A DNA stretch of 13,089 nucleotides from Emcibacter sp. (GCA_027019205.1 JALUWZ010000075.1:1-13089); one strand, 5' to 3'; shown: positions 1-7,812, counted from the first letter of the stretch. Notes: generated by a model from the letters alone, not told the origin. Made by a program: numbers and translations.

Positions 1-2815
1 CAAGGAAGATATTCTGGCAGTCCTGAAAAATCTGGTTGATCTCAAGGACGGCAAGGGTACGGTTGACGATATTGACCATCTCGGCAATCGCCGGGTACGG
101 TCGGTCGGCGAACTGATGGAAAATCAGTATCGTATCGGCCTGCTGCGTATGGAACGCGCCATTCGCGAACGGATGAGCAGCATTGATATTGATACCGTGA
201 TGCCTCATGATCTGGTTAATGCCAAACCGGCGGTGGCCGCAGTCCGCGAATTTTTCGGCTCATCACAGCTCAGCCAGTTTATGGACCAGACCAATCCGCT
301 GTCGGAAATTACCCATAAACGGCGCATGTCTGCCCTCGGCCCCGGGGGACTGACCCGTGAACGTGCCGGATTTGAAGTGCGTGACGTGCATACAACCCAT
401 TATGGCCGTATCTGTCCGATTGAAACTCCGGAAGGGCCGAATATCGGCCTGATCAATTCGCTGGCCATCTTTGCCAAGATCAATAAATACGGCTTTATCG
501 AAGCCCCCTACCGCAAAGTTGAGGAGGGCAAGGTTTTGGACGAGGTAATGTATCTGTCGGCGATGGAAGAAGAAAAATATACCATTGCCCAGGCCAATAC
601 CGAATTGAATGACGACGGCACCTTTGCCGGTGATCTGATTGACTGTCGCGAGGCCGGGGAACATCATCTGATCAAGCCGGAAAATATAACTCTGATGGAT
701 GTCTCGCCCAAACAGGTGGTTTCGGTTGCGGCGGCACTTATTCCCTTCCTGGAAAATGACGATGCCAACCGGGCGCTTATGGGATCAAATATGCAGCGTC
801 AGGCTGTGCCCCTGCTGAAAGCGGAATCGCCCTTTGTCGGCACCGGCATGGAACGGGTCGTTGCCCGGGATTCCGGCGCCTCCATTGTTGCCGACCGGGC
901 GGGTATCATTGATCAGGTTGACGCGCGTCGTATTGTGATACGGGTCAGTGAGGATGTTGAAGAGGGTACCTCTGGGGTTGATATTTACACCCTGCGGAAA
1001 TTCCAGCGTTCCAACCAGAATACCTGCATCAACCAGCGTCCGCTGGTCAAGGTAGGTGACATTGTCCGGCGCGGTGACGTGCTGGCGGATGGTCCGTCAA
1101 CCGATATGGGTGAACTGGCGCTGGGTCGTAATGTGCTGGTGGCCTTCATGCCGTGGAATGGCTATAACTTTGAAGACAGTATCCTGATTTCCGAACGGAT
1201 TGTGAAGGATGACGTCTTTACCTCAATCCATATTGAGGAACTCGAAGTCATGGCCCGGGATACCAAGCTTGGCCCCGAAGACATCACCCGTGATATTCCA
1301 AATGTTGGCGAAGAAGGCCTGAAAAATCTTGATGAGGCCGGAATCGTTTATATCGGTGCCGAGGTTCATCCGGGCGATATTCTGGTGGGCAAGATCACCC
1401 CCAAGGGTGAAAGCCCGATGACGCCGGAAGAAAAACTTCTGCGGGCGATCTTTGGCGAGAAAGCCGCAGATGTTCGTGATACCTCAATGCGCCTGTCGCC
1501 CGGGGTTGCCGGAACCGTTGTCGAGGTCCGGGTGTTTAACCGCCACGGTATTGACAAGGACGAGCGTTCAATCGCCATCGAACGCGAGGAAATTGAACGG
1601 CTCAGCAAGGACCGGGAAGACGAACAGGCCATTCTTGATCGCAGTATCTATGCCCGGCTGCGTCCGTTGCTTCTGGGCAATGTGGTGGCCAAGGGACCAA
1701 ATGATATTTCCAGGGGTGACAAGGTTACAGACGAACTTCTGGACGGGCTTGGTCATGGGCTATGGTGGCAGATTGTCGTTGATAATGAGTCTGTCATGGA
1801 GAAAATTGATGTCCTGCATCAGAAATTCCAGGATGATCGGGACCGTTTGCGCGCCCGCTTTGAAGAGAAGATCGAGAAGCTTCAGCGCGGCGATGAACTT
1901 CTTCCCGGTGTGTTGAAAATGGTCAAAGTCTTTGTCGCGGTGAAGCGCAAGCTGCAGCCGGGTGACAAGATGGCTGGCCGCCATGGCAACAAGGGGGTTA
2001 TTTCCCGTATCCTGCCTCAGGAAGACATGCCCTTCCTTGAGGACGGGACGCCGGTGGATATTGTTCTCAACCCGCTCGGGGTGCCGTCACGGATGAATGT
2101 CGGACAGATTCTGGAAACCCATCTCGGCTGGGCCTCGCGCTCGCTCGGGGTTCAGGTGTCCGAACTGCTGGACAATTATGCCTTTGATCAGAAACAGAAG
2201 GCCGACGCGCTGCGTGATAAATTCAAAAAAATCTATTCTACGGAACAGTATGAGGCCGAGATTGCCCCGCTTAATGATGAAGATATCATTGAAATGTCCG
2301 GCAATCTGCGTAACGGTATTCCGATGGCAACCCCGGTATTTGACGGGGCGCATGAGGCGGATATCTGTGACATGCTGGAACTTGCCGGGGTGGATAGATC
2401 TGGTCAGGTCGATCTGTATGATGGCCGGACCGGCGAGAAATTCGACCGCAAGGTGACCGTGGGCTACATCTATATGCTGAAGCTCCATCATCTGGTTGAT
2501 GACAAGATTCATGCGCGCTCAATTGGCCCCTATTCACTGGTAACCCAGCAGCCTCTCGGCGGCAAGGCACAGTTTGGCGGCCAGAGATTTGGCGAAATGG
2601 AGGTCTGGGCATTGCAGGCCTATGGTGCCGCCTATACGCTGCAGGAAATGCTGACTGTCAAGTCGGATGATGTCAATGGCCGGACCAAGGTCTATGAGGC
2701 CATTGTCCGTGGGGACGACAGTTTTGAGGCCGGTATTCCGGAATCCTTCAATGTTCTGGTCAAGGAGATGAAATCCCTGTGCCTGAATGTTGAACTTTTG
2801 AATGTTGCCGACTAA
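1..2815 (+). CDS. rpoB: RNA polymerase beta subunit, C-terminal two thirds (5' truncated by window edge)
   Basis: Catalytic beta subunit of DNA-dependent RNA polymerase. The frame is open from base 2 and continues upstream of the first in-frame ATG at 116, with family-typical residues (DDIDHLGNRRVRSVGE) before it, so 116 is not the start. There are 937 visible residues; by comparison with E. coli RpoB (1342 aa) roughly the first 430-450 are missing. In order: the rifampicin-pocket segment GSSQLSQFMDQTNPLSEITH at visible residues 86-105, the IETPEGPNIGLI segment, the MPWNGYNFEDS block, an alphaproteobacterial-type insert after ILDRSIYARL, the active-site segment GDKMAGRHGNKGV near visible residue 654, NPLGVPSRMN, and the C-terminal clamp segment QQPLGGKAQFGGQRFGEMEVWAL. 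Rifampicin-contact positions equivalent to E. coli D516, H526 and S531 are the sensitive type. The gene ends 28 bases before rpoC and is presumably cotranscribed with it. The identification is secure. Confidence 0.99.
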   Translation, partial: KEDILAVLKNLVDLKDGKGTVDDIDHLGNRRVRSVGELMENQYRIGLLRMERAIRERMSSIDIDTVMPHDLVNAKPAVAAVREFFGSSQLSQFMDQTNPLSEITHKRRMSALGPGGLTRERAGFEVRDVHTTHYGRICPIETPEGPNIGLINSLAIFAKINKYGFIEAPYRKVEEGKVLDEVMYLSAMEEEKYTIAQANTELNDDGTFAGDLIDCREAGEHHLIKPENITLMDVSPKQVVSVAAALIPFLENDDANRALMGSNMQRQAVPLLKAESPFVGTGMERVVARDSGASIVADRAGIIDQVDARRIVIRVSEDVEEGTSGVDIYTLRKFQRSNQNTCINQRPLVKVGDIVRRGDVLADGPSTDMGELALGRNVLVAFMPWNGYNFEDSILISERIVKDDVFTSIHIEELEVMARDTKLGPEDITRDIPNVGEEGLKNLDEAGIVYIGAEVHPGDILVGKITPKGESPMTPEEKLLRAIFGEKAADVRDTSMRLSPGVAGTVVEVRVFNRHGIDKDERSIAIEREEIERLSKDREDEQAILDRSIYARLRPLLLGNVVAKGPNDISRGDKVTDELLDGLGHGLWWQIVVDNESVMEKIDVLHQKFQDDRDRLRARFEEKIEKLQRGDELLPGVLKMVKVFVAVKRKLQPGDKMAGRHGNKGVISRILPQEDMPFLEDGTPVDIVLNPLGVPSRMNVGQILETHLGWASRSLGVQVSELLDNYAFDQKQKADALRDKFKKIYSTEQYEAEIAPLNDEDIIEMSGNLRNGIPMATPVFDGAHEADICDMLELAGVDRSGQVDLYDGRTGEKFDRKVTVGYIYMLKLHHLVDDKIHARSIGPYSLVTQQPLGGKAQFGGQRFGEMEVWALQAYGAAYTLQEMLTVKSDDVNGRTKVYEAIVRGDDSFEAGIPESFNVLVKEMKSLCLNVELLNVAD

Positions 2816-2843
2816 ACCGGATCTGAACAGGAGATAAAAGGCT

Positions 2844-5800
2844 ATGCGTCAGGAAGTAATGAATTTCTTCAACCCGGTTTCAAAACCGGAGACGTTCGAT
2901 ACCATCAAAATTACCATCGCCAGTGCGGAACATATCCGTTCCTGGTCATTTGGTGAAATCAAAAAACCGGAAACCATCAATTACCGGACGTTCAAACCGG
3001 AAAAAGACGGTCTGTTCTGCGCCCGTATTTTTGGCCCGATGAAGGATTATGAATGTCTGTGTGGTAAATACAAGCGCATGAAATATCGCGGGATTACCTG
3101 TGAAAAATGCGGTGTGGAAGTCACCCTCAGCAAGGTACGCCGCGACCGGATGGGCCATATTGAACTGGCGGCCCCCGTGGCCCATATCTGGTTCCTGAAA
3201 TCCCTGCCAAGCCGGATCGGTCTGGTGCTTGACATGACATTGAAGGATCTTGAGCGGGTCCTGTATTTTGAATATTTCATTGTTACCGAGCCGGGACTGA
3301 CATCGCTGAAGATGAATCAGCTTTTGTCCGAGGATGAATATATCACGGCCCAGGAAGATTTTGGCGAGGACAGCTTCACCGCCTCTATCGGTGCCGAGGC
3401 CATCAAGGTGCTGCTGGAGAATGTCGATCTTGAGCAGGAGAGAGCCGACCTGCGCAAGGAACTGGCCGAAACCAAATCCGAACTGAAACCCAAGAAAATT
3501 GTCAAGCGGCTGAAAGTTATCGAAGGCTTTATTGAGTCTGACAATCGTCCGGAATGGATGATCCTTGATATTCTGCCGGTCATTCCGCCAGAGTTGAGGC
3601 CATTGGTACCGCTGGACGGGGGCCGTTTTGCCACCTCCGACCTCAATGACCTGTACCGTCGGGTGATTAACCGGAATAATCGTCTGAAACGGCTGATCGA
3701 GCTGCGGGCGCCGGATATTATTGTCCGCAATGAAAAGCGCATGTTGCAGGAAGCAGTTGATGCGCTGTTCGACAATGGCCGTCGGGGCCGGGTGATTACC
3801 GGCGGCAACAAGCGCCCGCTGAAATCCCTGTCAGATATGCTTAAAGGCAAACAGGGCCGCTTCCGCCAGAATCTGCTCGGCAAGCGGGTTGACTATTCCG
3901 GCCGGTCGGTGATCGTGGTCGGGCCTGATCTGTTGCTGCATCAATGCGGGTTGCCAAAGAAGATGGCACTGGAACTGTTCAAACCGTTTATCTATGCCCG
4001 TCTGGACAAGCTTGGTATTGCCACGACCATCAAACAGGCCAAGAAGCTGGTGGAAAAGGAACGTCGCGAGGTCTGGGATGTGCTGGATGTCGTAATCCGT
4101 GAACATCCGATCCTGCTCAACCGGGCGCCAACCCTCCACAGGCTTGGTATTCAGGCCTTTGAACCGGTGCTGATTGAAGGCAAGGCGTTACAGCTTCACC
4201 CGCTGGTCTGTGCAGCCTTTAACGCCGACTTTGACGGGGACCAGATGGCGGTGCATGTACCGCTCAGCCTCGAAGCACAGCTTGAAGCCCGCGTCCTGAT
4301 GATGTCAACCAACAATATTCTCAGCCCCTCCAACGGCAAGCCGATCATTGTGCCGTCCCAGGATATCATTCTCGGTCTCTATTATATCACCCTCGACAAG
4401 GTAGGGGAGCCGGGCGAGGGCATGGCCTTTGCCGATATGGAGGAAATAGAACAGGCGCTGTTCAACAAGGTGATCACCCTTCATTCAAAGATTATCGCCC
4501 GCTATCATACGGTGGATAAGGATTTCAATCCCGTCACTCTACGGGTGGAAACAACGCCGGGGCGCATGTTGCTGGCCCGTCATCTGCCAAAGCATCCGAA
4601 TATTCCCTTTGACCTGATCAACCATAATCTGACCAAGAAGGATATCTCCAATATCATTGATATTGTTTATCGCCATGCAGGTCAGAAAGAAACGGTGCTG
4701 TTTGCCGACGGCATCATGCGGCTTGGTTTCCGTGAAGCCTGTAATGCCGGGATTTCCTTTGGCAAGGATGACATGATCATCCCCGAAGCCAAGGCCGGGA
4801 TGATTGATGAGACGACCGCCGCCGTGAAAGAATTTGAATCCCAGTATAATCAGGGTCTGATCACCCAGGGCGAGAAATATAACAAGGTGGTTGATGCCTG
4901 GTCGCAATGCACGGACCGGGTGGCTGACGCGATGATGGCGGAGATTTCCAAGACCGGTGTCGATGAAAATGGCCGGACCCTTGATATCAACTCCATCTTT
5001 ATGATGGCTGATTCCGGCGCCCGTGGTTCTGCGGCCCAGATGAAACAGCTTGCCGGGATGCGCGGCCTGATGGCCAAACCTTCGGGTGAAATCATCGAAA
5101 AGCCGATTATTTCCAACTTCAAGGAAGGCTTGAGCGTTCTGGAATATTTTAATTCCAGTCACGGGGCGCGGAAGGGACTTGCGGATACGGCACTGAAAAC
5201 TGCCAACTCCGGCTATCTCACCCGTCGTCTGGTTGATGTGTCACAGGATTGTGTCACGGTCGAGGAAGATTGCGGCACCCTGAACGGCATTGACCTGACC
5301 GAAGTCGCCGATGGCGGTGATGTGACGGTGACGCTTGGCGAACGTATTCTCGGGCGCTGTGCGGCAGTGGATATTGCCGACCCTGTCAGTGGTGAGGTGA
5401 TTGTCGAGGCCGGTGCCCATCTTGATGAAGAGGCTGTGGAAATCGTTGAAAAAGCCGGGGTGGCAACGGTCAAGGTCCGGTCGGGCCTGACCTGTGAAAC
5501 CCGGGGGGGGATCTGCTGTAAATGTTATGGCCGTGACCTCGCGCGGGGCATTCCGGTCAATCTTGGCGAATCTGTCGGGGTTATTGCGGCCCAGTCGATT
5601 GGTGAGCCGGGAACCCAGCTGACCATGCGTACCTTCCATATCGGCGGTACCGCATCATCGGTATCTGAACAGTCCACCCATGAGGCTTCTCATGACGGGA
5701 CGATCAAATTGCTCAACCGCAATGTGGTCAGGGATTCAAAAGACCGCCTCGTTGTCATGAGCCGCAATATGGAAATTGTCATTGTTGATGATGAGGGTCG

Positions 5801-7043
5801 CGAGCGGGTAACCTACAAGGTGCCGTTTGGCTCTCATCTGGTCAAGGATGAGGGTGAGGCGGTTACCCACGGGGACAAACTTGTGGAATGGGACCCTTAC
5901 ACCCTGCCGATCATTACAGAGCGTGGTGGCACGGCCCGCTATGTCGATTTGACTGAAGGGGTGTCCCTCAGTGAGGCTGTCGATGAGGCAACCGGTATTT
6001 CCAGCCGGGTGGTGATTGACTGGCGCTCCCAGCCAAAGGGCGCGGACCTGCGCCCCCGTATCACGCTGCGGGATGACAAGGACCAGGTGGTTGAACTGGC
6101 TAATGGAACCGAGGCCCGTTACTATATGTCGGTCGGGGCTATTTTGTCCGTCAATGACGGGGATGAGGTTCATGCCGGTGATGTGGTGGCGCGTATTCCG
6201 CGCGAAGCCTCCAAGACCAAGGATATCACCGGTGGTCTGCCGCGAGTGGCGGAATTGTTCGAAGCCCGCCGGCCCAAGGATCACGCGGTGATTGCCGAGG
6301 TTGACGGCTATGTTGAATTTGGCCGCGATTATAAAAACAAGCGCCGCATCAGCATCCGGCCCAAGGATGAAGATGAGTCTCCGGTGGAATATCTGATTGC
6401 CAAGGGCAAGCATATTTCTGTGCAGGAGGGCGACTTTATCCGGCGTGGGGAATATCTGATTGACGGGAATCCCGCCCCGCATGATATTCTGAAAACCATG
6501 GGAATCGAGGCTCTGGCCCATTATCTGGTTGACGAGGTACAGGAAGTTTACCGGCTACAGGGCGTTGGCATCAATGACAAGCATATCGAGGTTATTGTCC
6601 GTCAGATGCTCCAGAAGGTTGAAATCACCTCATCGGGTGAATCCACCTTCCTGCTTGGCGAACAGGTTGACCGCGAAGAATTTGAGGAAGCCAACCGCAA
6701 GGCCGAGGAAGCCGGTCACTTGCCGGCAAAGGGCGAACCTATATTGCTGGGCATTACCAAGGCGTCGCTACAGACCCGGTCCTTTATTTCTGCGGCCTCT
6801 TTCCAGGAAACAACCCGGGTTCTTACCGAAGCCGCCGTTGCCGGGAAAAGCGACCATCTTGTCGGTCTGAAGGAAAATGTGATTGTTGGACGTTTGATTC
6901 CGGCGGGCACCGGATCGAAGATGCAGGAATTCCGGCGCATTGCCAGAAAGAGGGATGAGGCTATCCTCGCTGATAACCGGGAGGAAACGGATATTCTGGC
7001 GACGATGGGTGGCGACTCAGTGGAGACTGCTGAATCAGTCTGA
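2844..7043 (+). CDS. rpoC: RNA polymerase beta' subunit
   Basis: Complete 1399-residue beta' subunit, which carries the catalytic Mg site of RNA polymerase. The zinc-ribbon cysteines are C71, C73, C86 and C89. The catalytic loop NADFDGDQ is at residues 460-467, with Mg-binding aspartates D462, D464 and D466. The bridge helix surrounds HGARKGLADTALKTANSGYL from H773. The second zinc site is C810, C884, C891 and C894. The trigger loop GEPGTQLTMRTFHIGG is at 920-935. It is followed by a large insertion of the proteobacterial SI3 kind (about 940-1120), then the KDITGGLPRVAELFEARRPK block. The start is set by AGGAG at 2829-2833, 10 bases before ATG 2844; a second in-frame ATG at residue 6 is possible but less well placed. 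It lies 28 bases behind rpoB, and the terminator at 7145 ends the pair. An eight-G run at 5503-5510 lies in the second zinc motif, but the frame is intact. Confidence 0.99.
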   Translation: MRQEVMNFFNPVSKPETFDTIKITIASAEHIRSWSFGEIKKPETINYRTFKPEKDGLFCARIFGPMKDYECLCGKYKRMKYRGITCEKCGVEVTLSKVRRDRMGHIELAAPVAHIWFLKSLPSRIGLVLDMTLKDLERVLYFEYFIVTEPGLTSLKMNQLLSEDEYITAQEDFGEDSFTASIGAEAIKVLLENVDLEQERADLRKELAETKSELKPKKIVKRLKVIEGFIESDNRPEWMILDILPVIPPELRPLVPLDGGRFATSDLNDLYRRVINRNNRLKRLIELRAPDIIVRNEKRMLQEAVDALFDNGRRGRVITGGNKRPLKSLSDMLKGKQGRFRQNLLGKRVDYSGRSVIVVGPDLLLHQCGLPKKMALELFKPFIYARLDKLGIATTIKQAKKLVEKERREVWDVLDVVIREHPILLNRAPTLHRLGIQAFEPVLIEGKALQLHPLVCAAFNADFDGDQMAVHVPLSLEAQLEARVLMMSTNNILSPSNGKPIIVPSQDIILGLYYITLDKVGEPGEGMAFADMEEIEQALFNKVITLHSKIIARYHTVDKDFNPVTLRVETTPGRMLLARHLPKHPNIPFDLINHNLTKKDISNIIDIVYRHAGQKETVLFADGIMRLGFREACNAGISFGKDDMIIPEAKAGMIDETTAAVKEFESQYNQGLITQGEKYNKVVDAWSQCTDRVADAMMAEISKTGVDENGRTLDINSIFMMADSGARGSAAQMKQLAGMRGLMAKPSGEIIEKPIISNFKEGLSVLEYFNSSHGARKGLADTALKTANSGYLTRRLVDVSQDCVTVEEDCGTLNGIDLTEVADGGDVTVTLGERILGRCAAVDIADPVSGEVIVEAGAHLDEEAVEIVEKAGVATVKVRSGLTCETRGGICCKCYGRDLARGIPVNLGESVGVIAAQSIGEPGTQLTMRTFHIGGTASSVSEQSTHEASHDGTIKLLNRNVVRDSKDRLVVMSRNMEIVIVDDEGRERVTYKVPFGSHLVKDEGEAVTHGDKLVEWDPYTLPIITERGGTARYVDLTEGVSLSEAVDEATGISSRVVIDWRSQPKGADLRPRITLRDDKDQVVELANGTEARYYMSVGAILSVNDGDEVHAGDVVARIPREASKTKDITGGLPRVAELFEARRPKDHAVIAEVDGYVEFGRDYKNKRRISIRPKDEDESPVEYLIAKGKHISVQEGDFIRRGEYLIDGNPAPHDILKTMGIEALAHYLVDEVQEVYRLQGVGINDKHIEVIVRQMLQKVEITSSGESTFLLGEQVDREEFEEANRKAEEAGHLPAKGEPILLGITKASLQTRSFISAASFQETTRVLTEAAVAGKSDHLVGLKENVIVGRLIPAGTGSKMQEFRRIARKRDEAILADNREETDILATMGGDSVETAESV

Positions 7044-7060
7044 TCACACCTGATCACATC
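7041..7060 (+). repeat. 10-base tandem repeat across the rpoC stop codon
   Basis: TGATCACACC is followed at once by TGATCACATC, two copies of a 10-base unit with one difference. A more degenerate third unit, AGATGACACA, follows. The first TGA is the rpoC stop codon. Each unit contains the palindrome TGATCA. No function is evident; a chance local duplication is likely. Confidence 0.6.
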
Positions 7061-7144
7061 AGATGACACAGGGACATATGCCAGAGCCGGCCTCTTTTTA
7101 CCGGTCTGCTGGGCGCCGTGAAAATAAATCCCGAATAAATTTTG

Positions 7145-7184
7145 GGCCGGAAGAACAGTTTATGCTGATTTTCCGGCCTTTTTT
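7145..7184 (+). terminator. Rho-independent terminator after rpoBC
   Basis: Stem arms GGCCGGAA (7145-7152) and TTCCGGCC (7171-7178) are perfectly complementary over 8 bp. The stem can extend inward by a G-U and an A-U pair. Six T residues follow at once (7179-7184). This is a canonical intrinsic terminator 102 bases past the rpoC stop. It should separate the RNA polymerase genes from the ribosomal protein operon, with any read-through feeding rpsL. Confidence 0.92.
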
Positions 7185-7224
7185 CATAAAAAATGCTGTT
7201 CTGTCAGGAGATGATATATTTTGC

Positions 7225-7253
7225 TTGACTGTTCATAACTCCCTACATAGTAT
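7225..7253 (+). promoter_or_regulatory. Sigma70-type promoter of the str operon
   Basis: A -35 hexamer TTGACT (7225-7230; 5 of 6 consensus) and a -10 hexamer TAGTAT (7248-7253; 4 of 6) are separated by the ideal 17 bases. The next bases, GCGCTCA, form a GC-rich discriminator, so transcription would start near 7259-7261. That gives an rpsL leader of about 180 bases. Its position just after the rpoBC terminator fits the start of a new operon. The elements are seen in the sequence; promoter activity is inferred. Confidence 0.72.
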
Positions 7254-7349
7254 GCGCTCACTCTTTGAGGTCAGGTGGTAGACAAAACAGTCTAAACGCT
7301 GTGCCTAAAAGCTCAGAGAACGGAAAATTTAGGAATTTTTACGGATAGC

Positions 7350-7383
7350 CAGAACAGGCTAGTGCTGTTCTGTTGTTTTTTTT
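7350..7383 (+). terminator. Intrinsic terminator in the rpsL leader (attenuator candidate)
   Basis: CAGAACAG (7350-7357) pairs perfectly with CTGTTCTG (7365-7372) around the 7-base loop GCTAGTG. TTG and eight T residues (7376-7383) follow. This is the full architecture of a Rho-independent terminator, yet it lies 57 bases upstream of the rpsL start and downstream of the predicted promoter. It would stop transcription before the first gene unless bypassed. No gene ends close before it, so it is better read as an attenuator than as an ordinary gene-end terminator. Confidence 0.8.
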
Positions 7384-7426
7384 CGGAAAAACATGCTGTC
7401 CGTTTAGCATATATATTGCGGAAAGA

Positions 7427-7440
7427 CTTAAGGATTTAAG
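7427..7440 (+). promoter_or_regulatory. rpsL ribosome binding site inside a small palindrome
   Basis: AAGGA at 7430-7434 lies 6 bases before ATG 7441 and sets the rpsL start. The surrounding bases CTTAA-GGAT-TTAAG form a perfect 5-bp AU-rich hairpin ending against the start codon, with GGAT in the loop. The stem is weak, so any masking of the site would be modest. Confidence 0.6.
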
Positions 7441-7812
7441 ATGCCGACAATTAACCAGTTGGTGCGTAAGCCACGTAAGAACAAACCGGTACGGAACAAG
7501 GTACCTGCGCTTGAAGCATGCCCGCAAAAGCGCGGTGTCTGCACACGTGTTTATACGACAACACCAAAGAAACCAAACTCTGCCCTTCGTAAAGTCGCCC
7601 GGGTGCGTCTGACGAACGGATTTGAGGTCACAAGTTACATTCCGGGTGAAGGCCATAACCTTCAGGAGCATAGTGTTGTGCTTATTCGCGGCGGTCGTGT
7701 CAAGGATCTGCCCGGTGTTCGTTATCATGTGTTGCGCGGTGTTCTGGATACCCAGGGGGTATCCGATCGTCGTCAAAGTCGTTCCAAATATGGTACCAAA
7801 CGTCCCAAGTAA
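7441..7812 (+). CDS. rpsL: 30S ribosomal protein S12
   Basis: S12 sits at the decoding centre of the 30S subunit and affects tRNA selection accuracy. The 123-residue product is full length and begins MPTINQLVRKPRK. The signature PKKPNSALRK is at residues 42-51, and the conserved loop RGGRVKDLPGVRYH is at 83-96. K43 and K88, where streptomycin-resistance changes usually fall, are both the sensitive-type lysine. D89 is the site methylthiolated by RimO in bacteria that have that enzyme. AAGGA 6 bases before the ATG supports the start. It is the first gene of the str operon, preceded by a long structured leader and followed by rpsG after only 11 bases. Confidence 0.99.
   Translation: MPTINQLVRKPRKNKPVRNKVPALEACPQKRGVCTRVYTTTPKKPNSALRKVARVRLTNGFEVTSYIPGEGHNLQEHSVVLIRGGRVKDLPGVRYHVLRGVLDTQGVSDRRQSRSKYGTKRPK

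Larger units (their letters stand above)
7260..7440 (+). promoter_or_regulatory. Structured 5' leader of the str operon, candidate attenuator region
   Basis: These 180 bases between the predicted transcription start and rpsL hold no convincing gene but several complementary segments. TAGAC/GTCTA (7279-7283 with 7290-7294) encloses AAAACA. CCTAAA/TTTAGG (7304-7309 with 7328-7333) has an 18-base loop. Next is the terminator hairpin at 7350-7383. The stem ACGGATAGC/GCTGTCCGT (7341-7349 with 7395-7403, one G-U pair) brackets that terminator. ATGCT/AGCAT (7393-7397 with 7406-7410) cannot form together with the bracketing stem. From memory, Rfam lists rpsL leader attenuators in Rickettsia and Pseudomonas, so regulation of this kind has precedent. 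Whether this leader belongs to either family cannot be judged here. Confidence 0.6.

Noticed and set aside
5503..5510. Run of eight G residues in rpoC, considered as a frameshift or slippage site
   Set aside because: The frame continues correctly through the zinc-site motif on both sides, and no overlapping product is evident.
5736..6521. Minus-strand open frame of 261 codons opposite rpoC
   Set aside because: A shadow of rpoC, with no family resemblance and no separate signals. Similar antisense frames opposite rpoB and fusA were dropped for the same reason.
7083..7108. Imperfect inverted repeat around CCGG after rpoC, considered as a first terminator
   Set aside because: The CCGG arms are short, the flanking pairs need a bulge, the T stretch is inside the loop rather than after the stem, and the much better terminator at 7145 follows.
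7063..7281. Plus-strand open frame of 72 codons in the rpoC-rpsL gap
   Set aside because: It runs straight through the rpoBC terminator and the str promoter, has no good ribosome binding site, and its product resembles nothing known. Treated as chance.
7393..7407. Four-codon frame ATG-CTG-TCC-GTT-TAG in the rpsL leader
   Set aside because: No Shine-Dalgarno and too short to judge. The bases are better explained by their complementarity to 7341-7349.
7388..7417. Possible second rpsL promoter with TATATT at 7412-7417
   Set aside because: The bases 16-18 upstream (about 7388-7395) do not resemble a -35 element. An AT-rich leader gives such -10 matches by chance.
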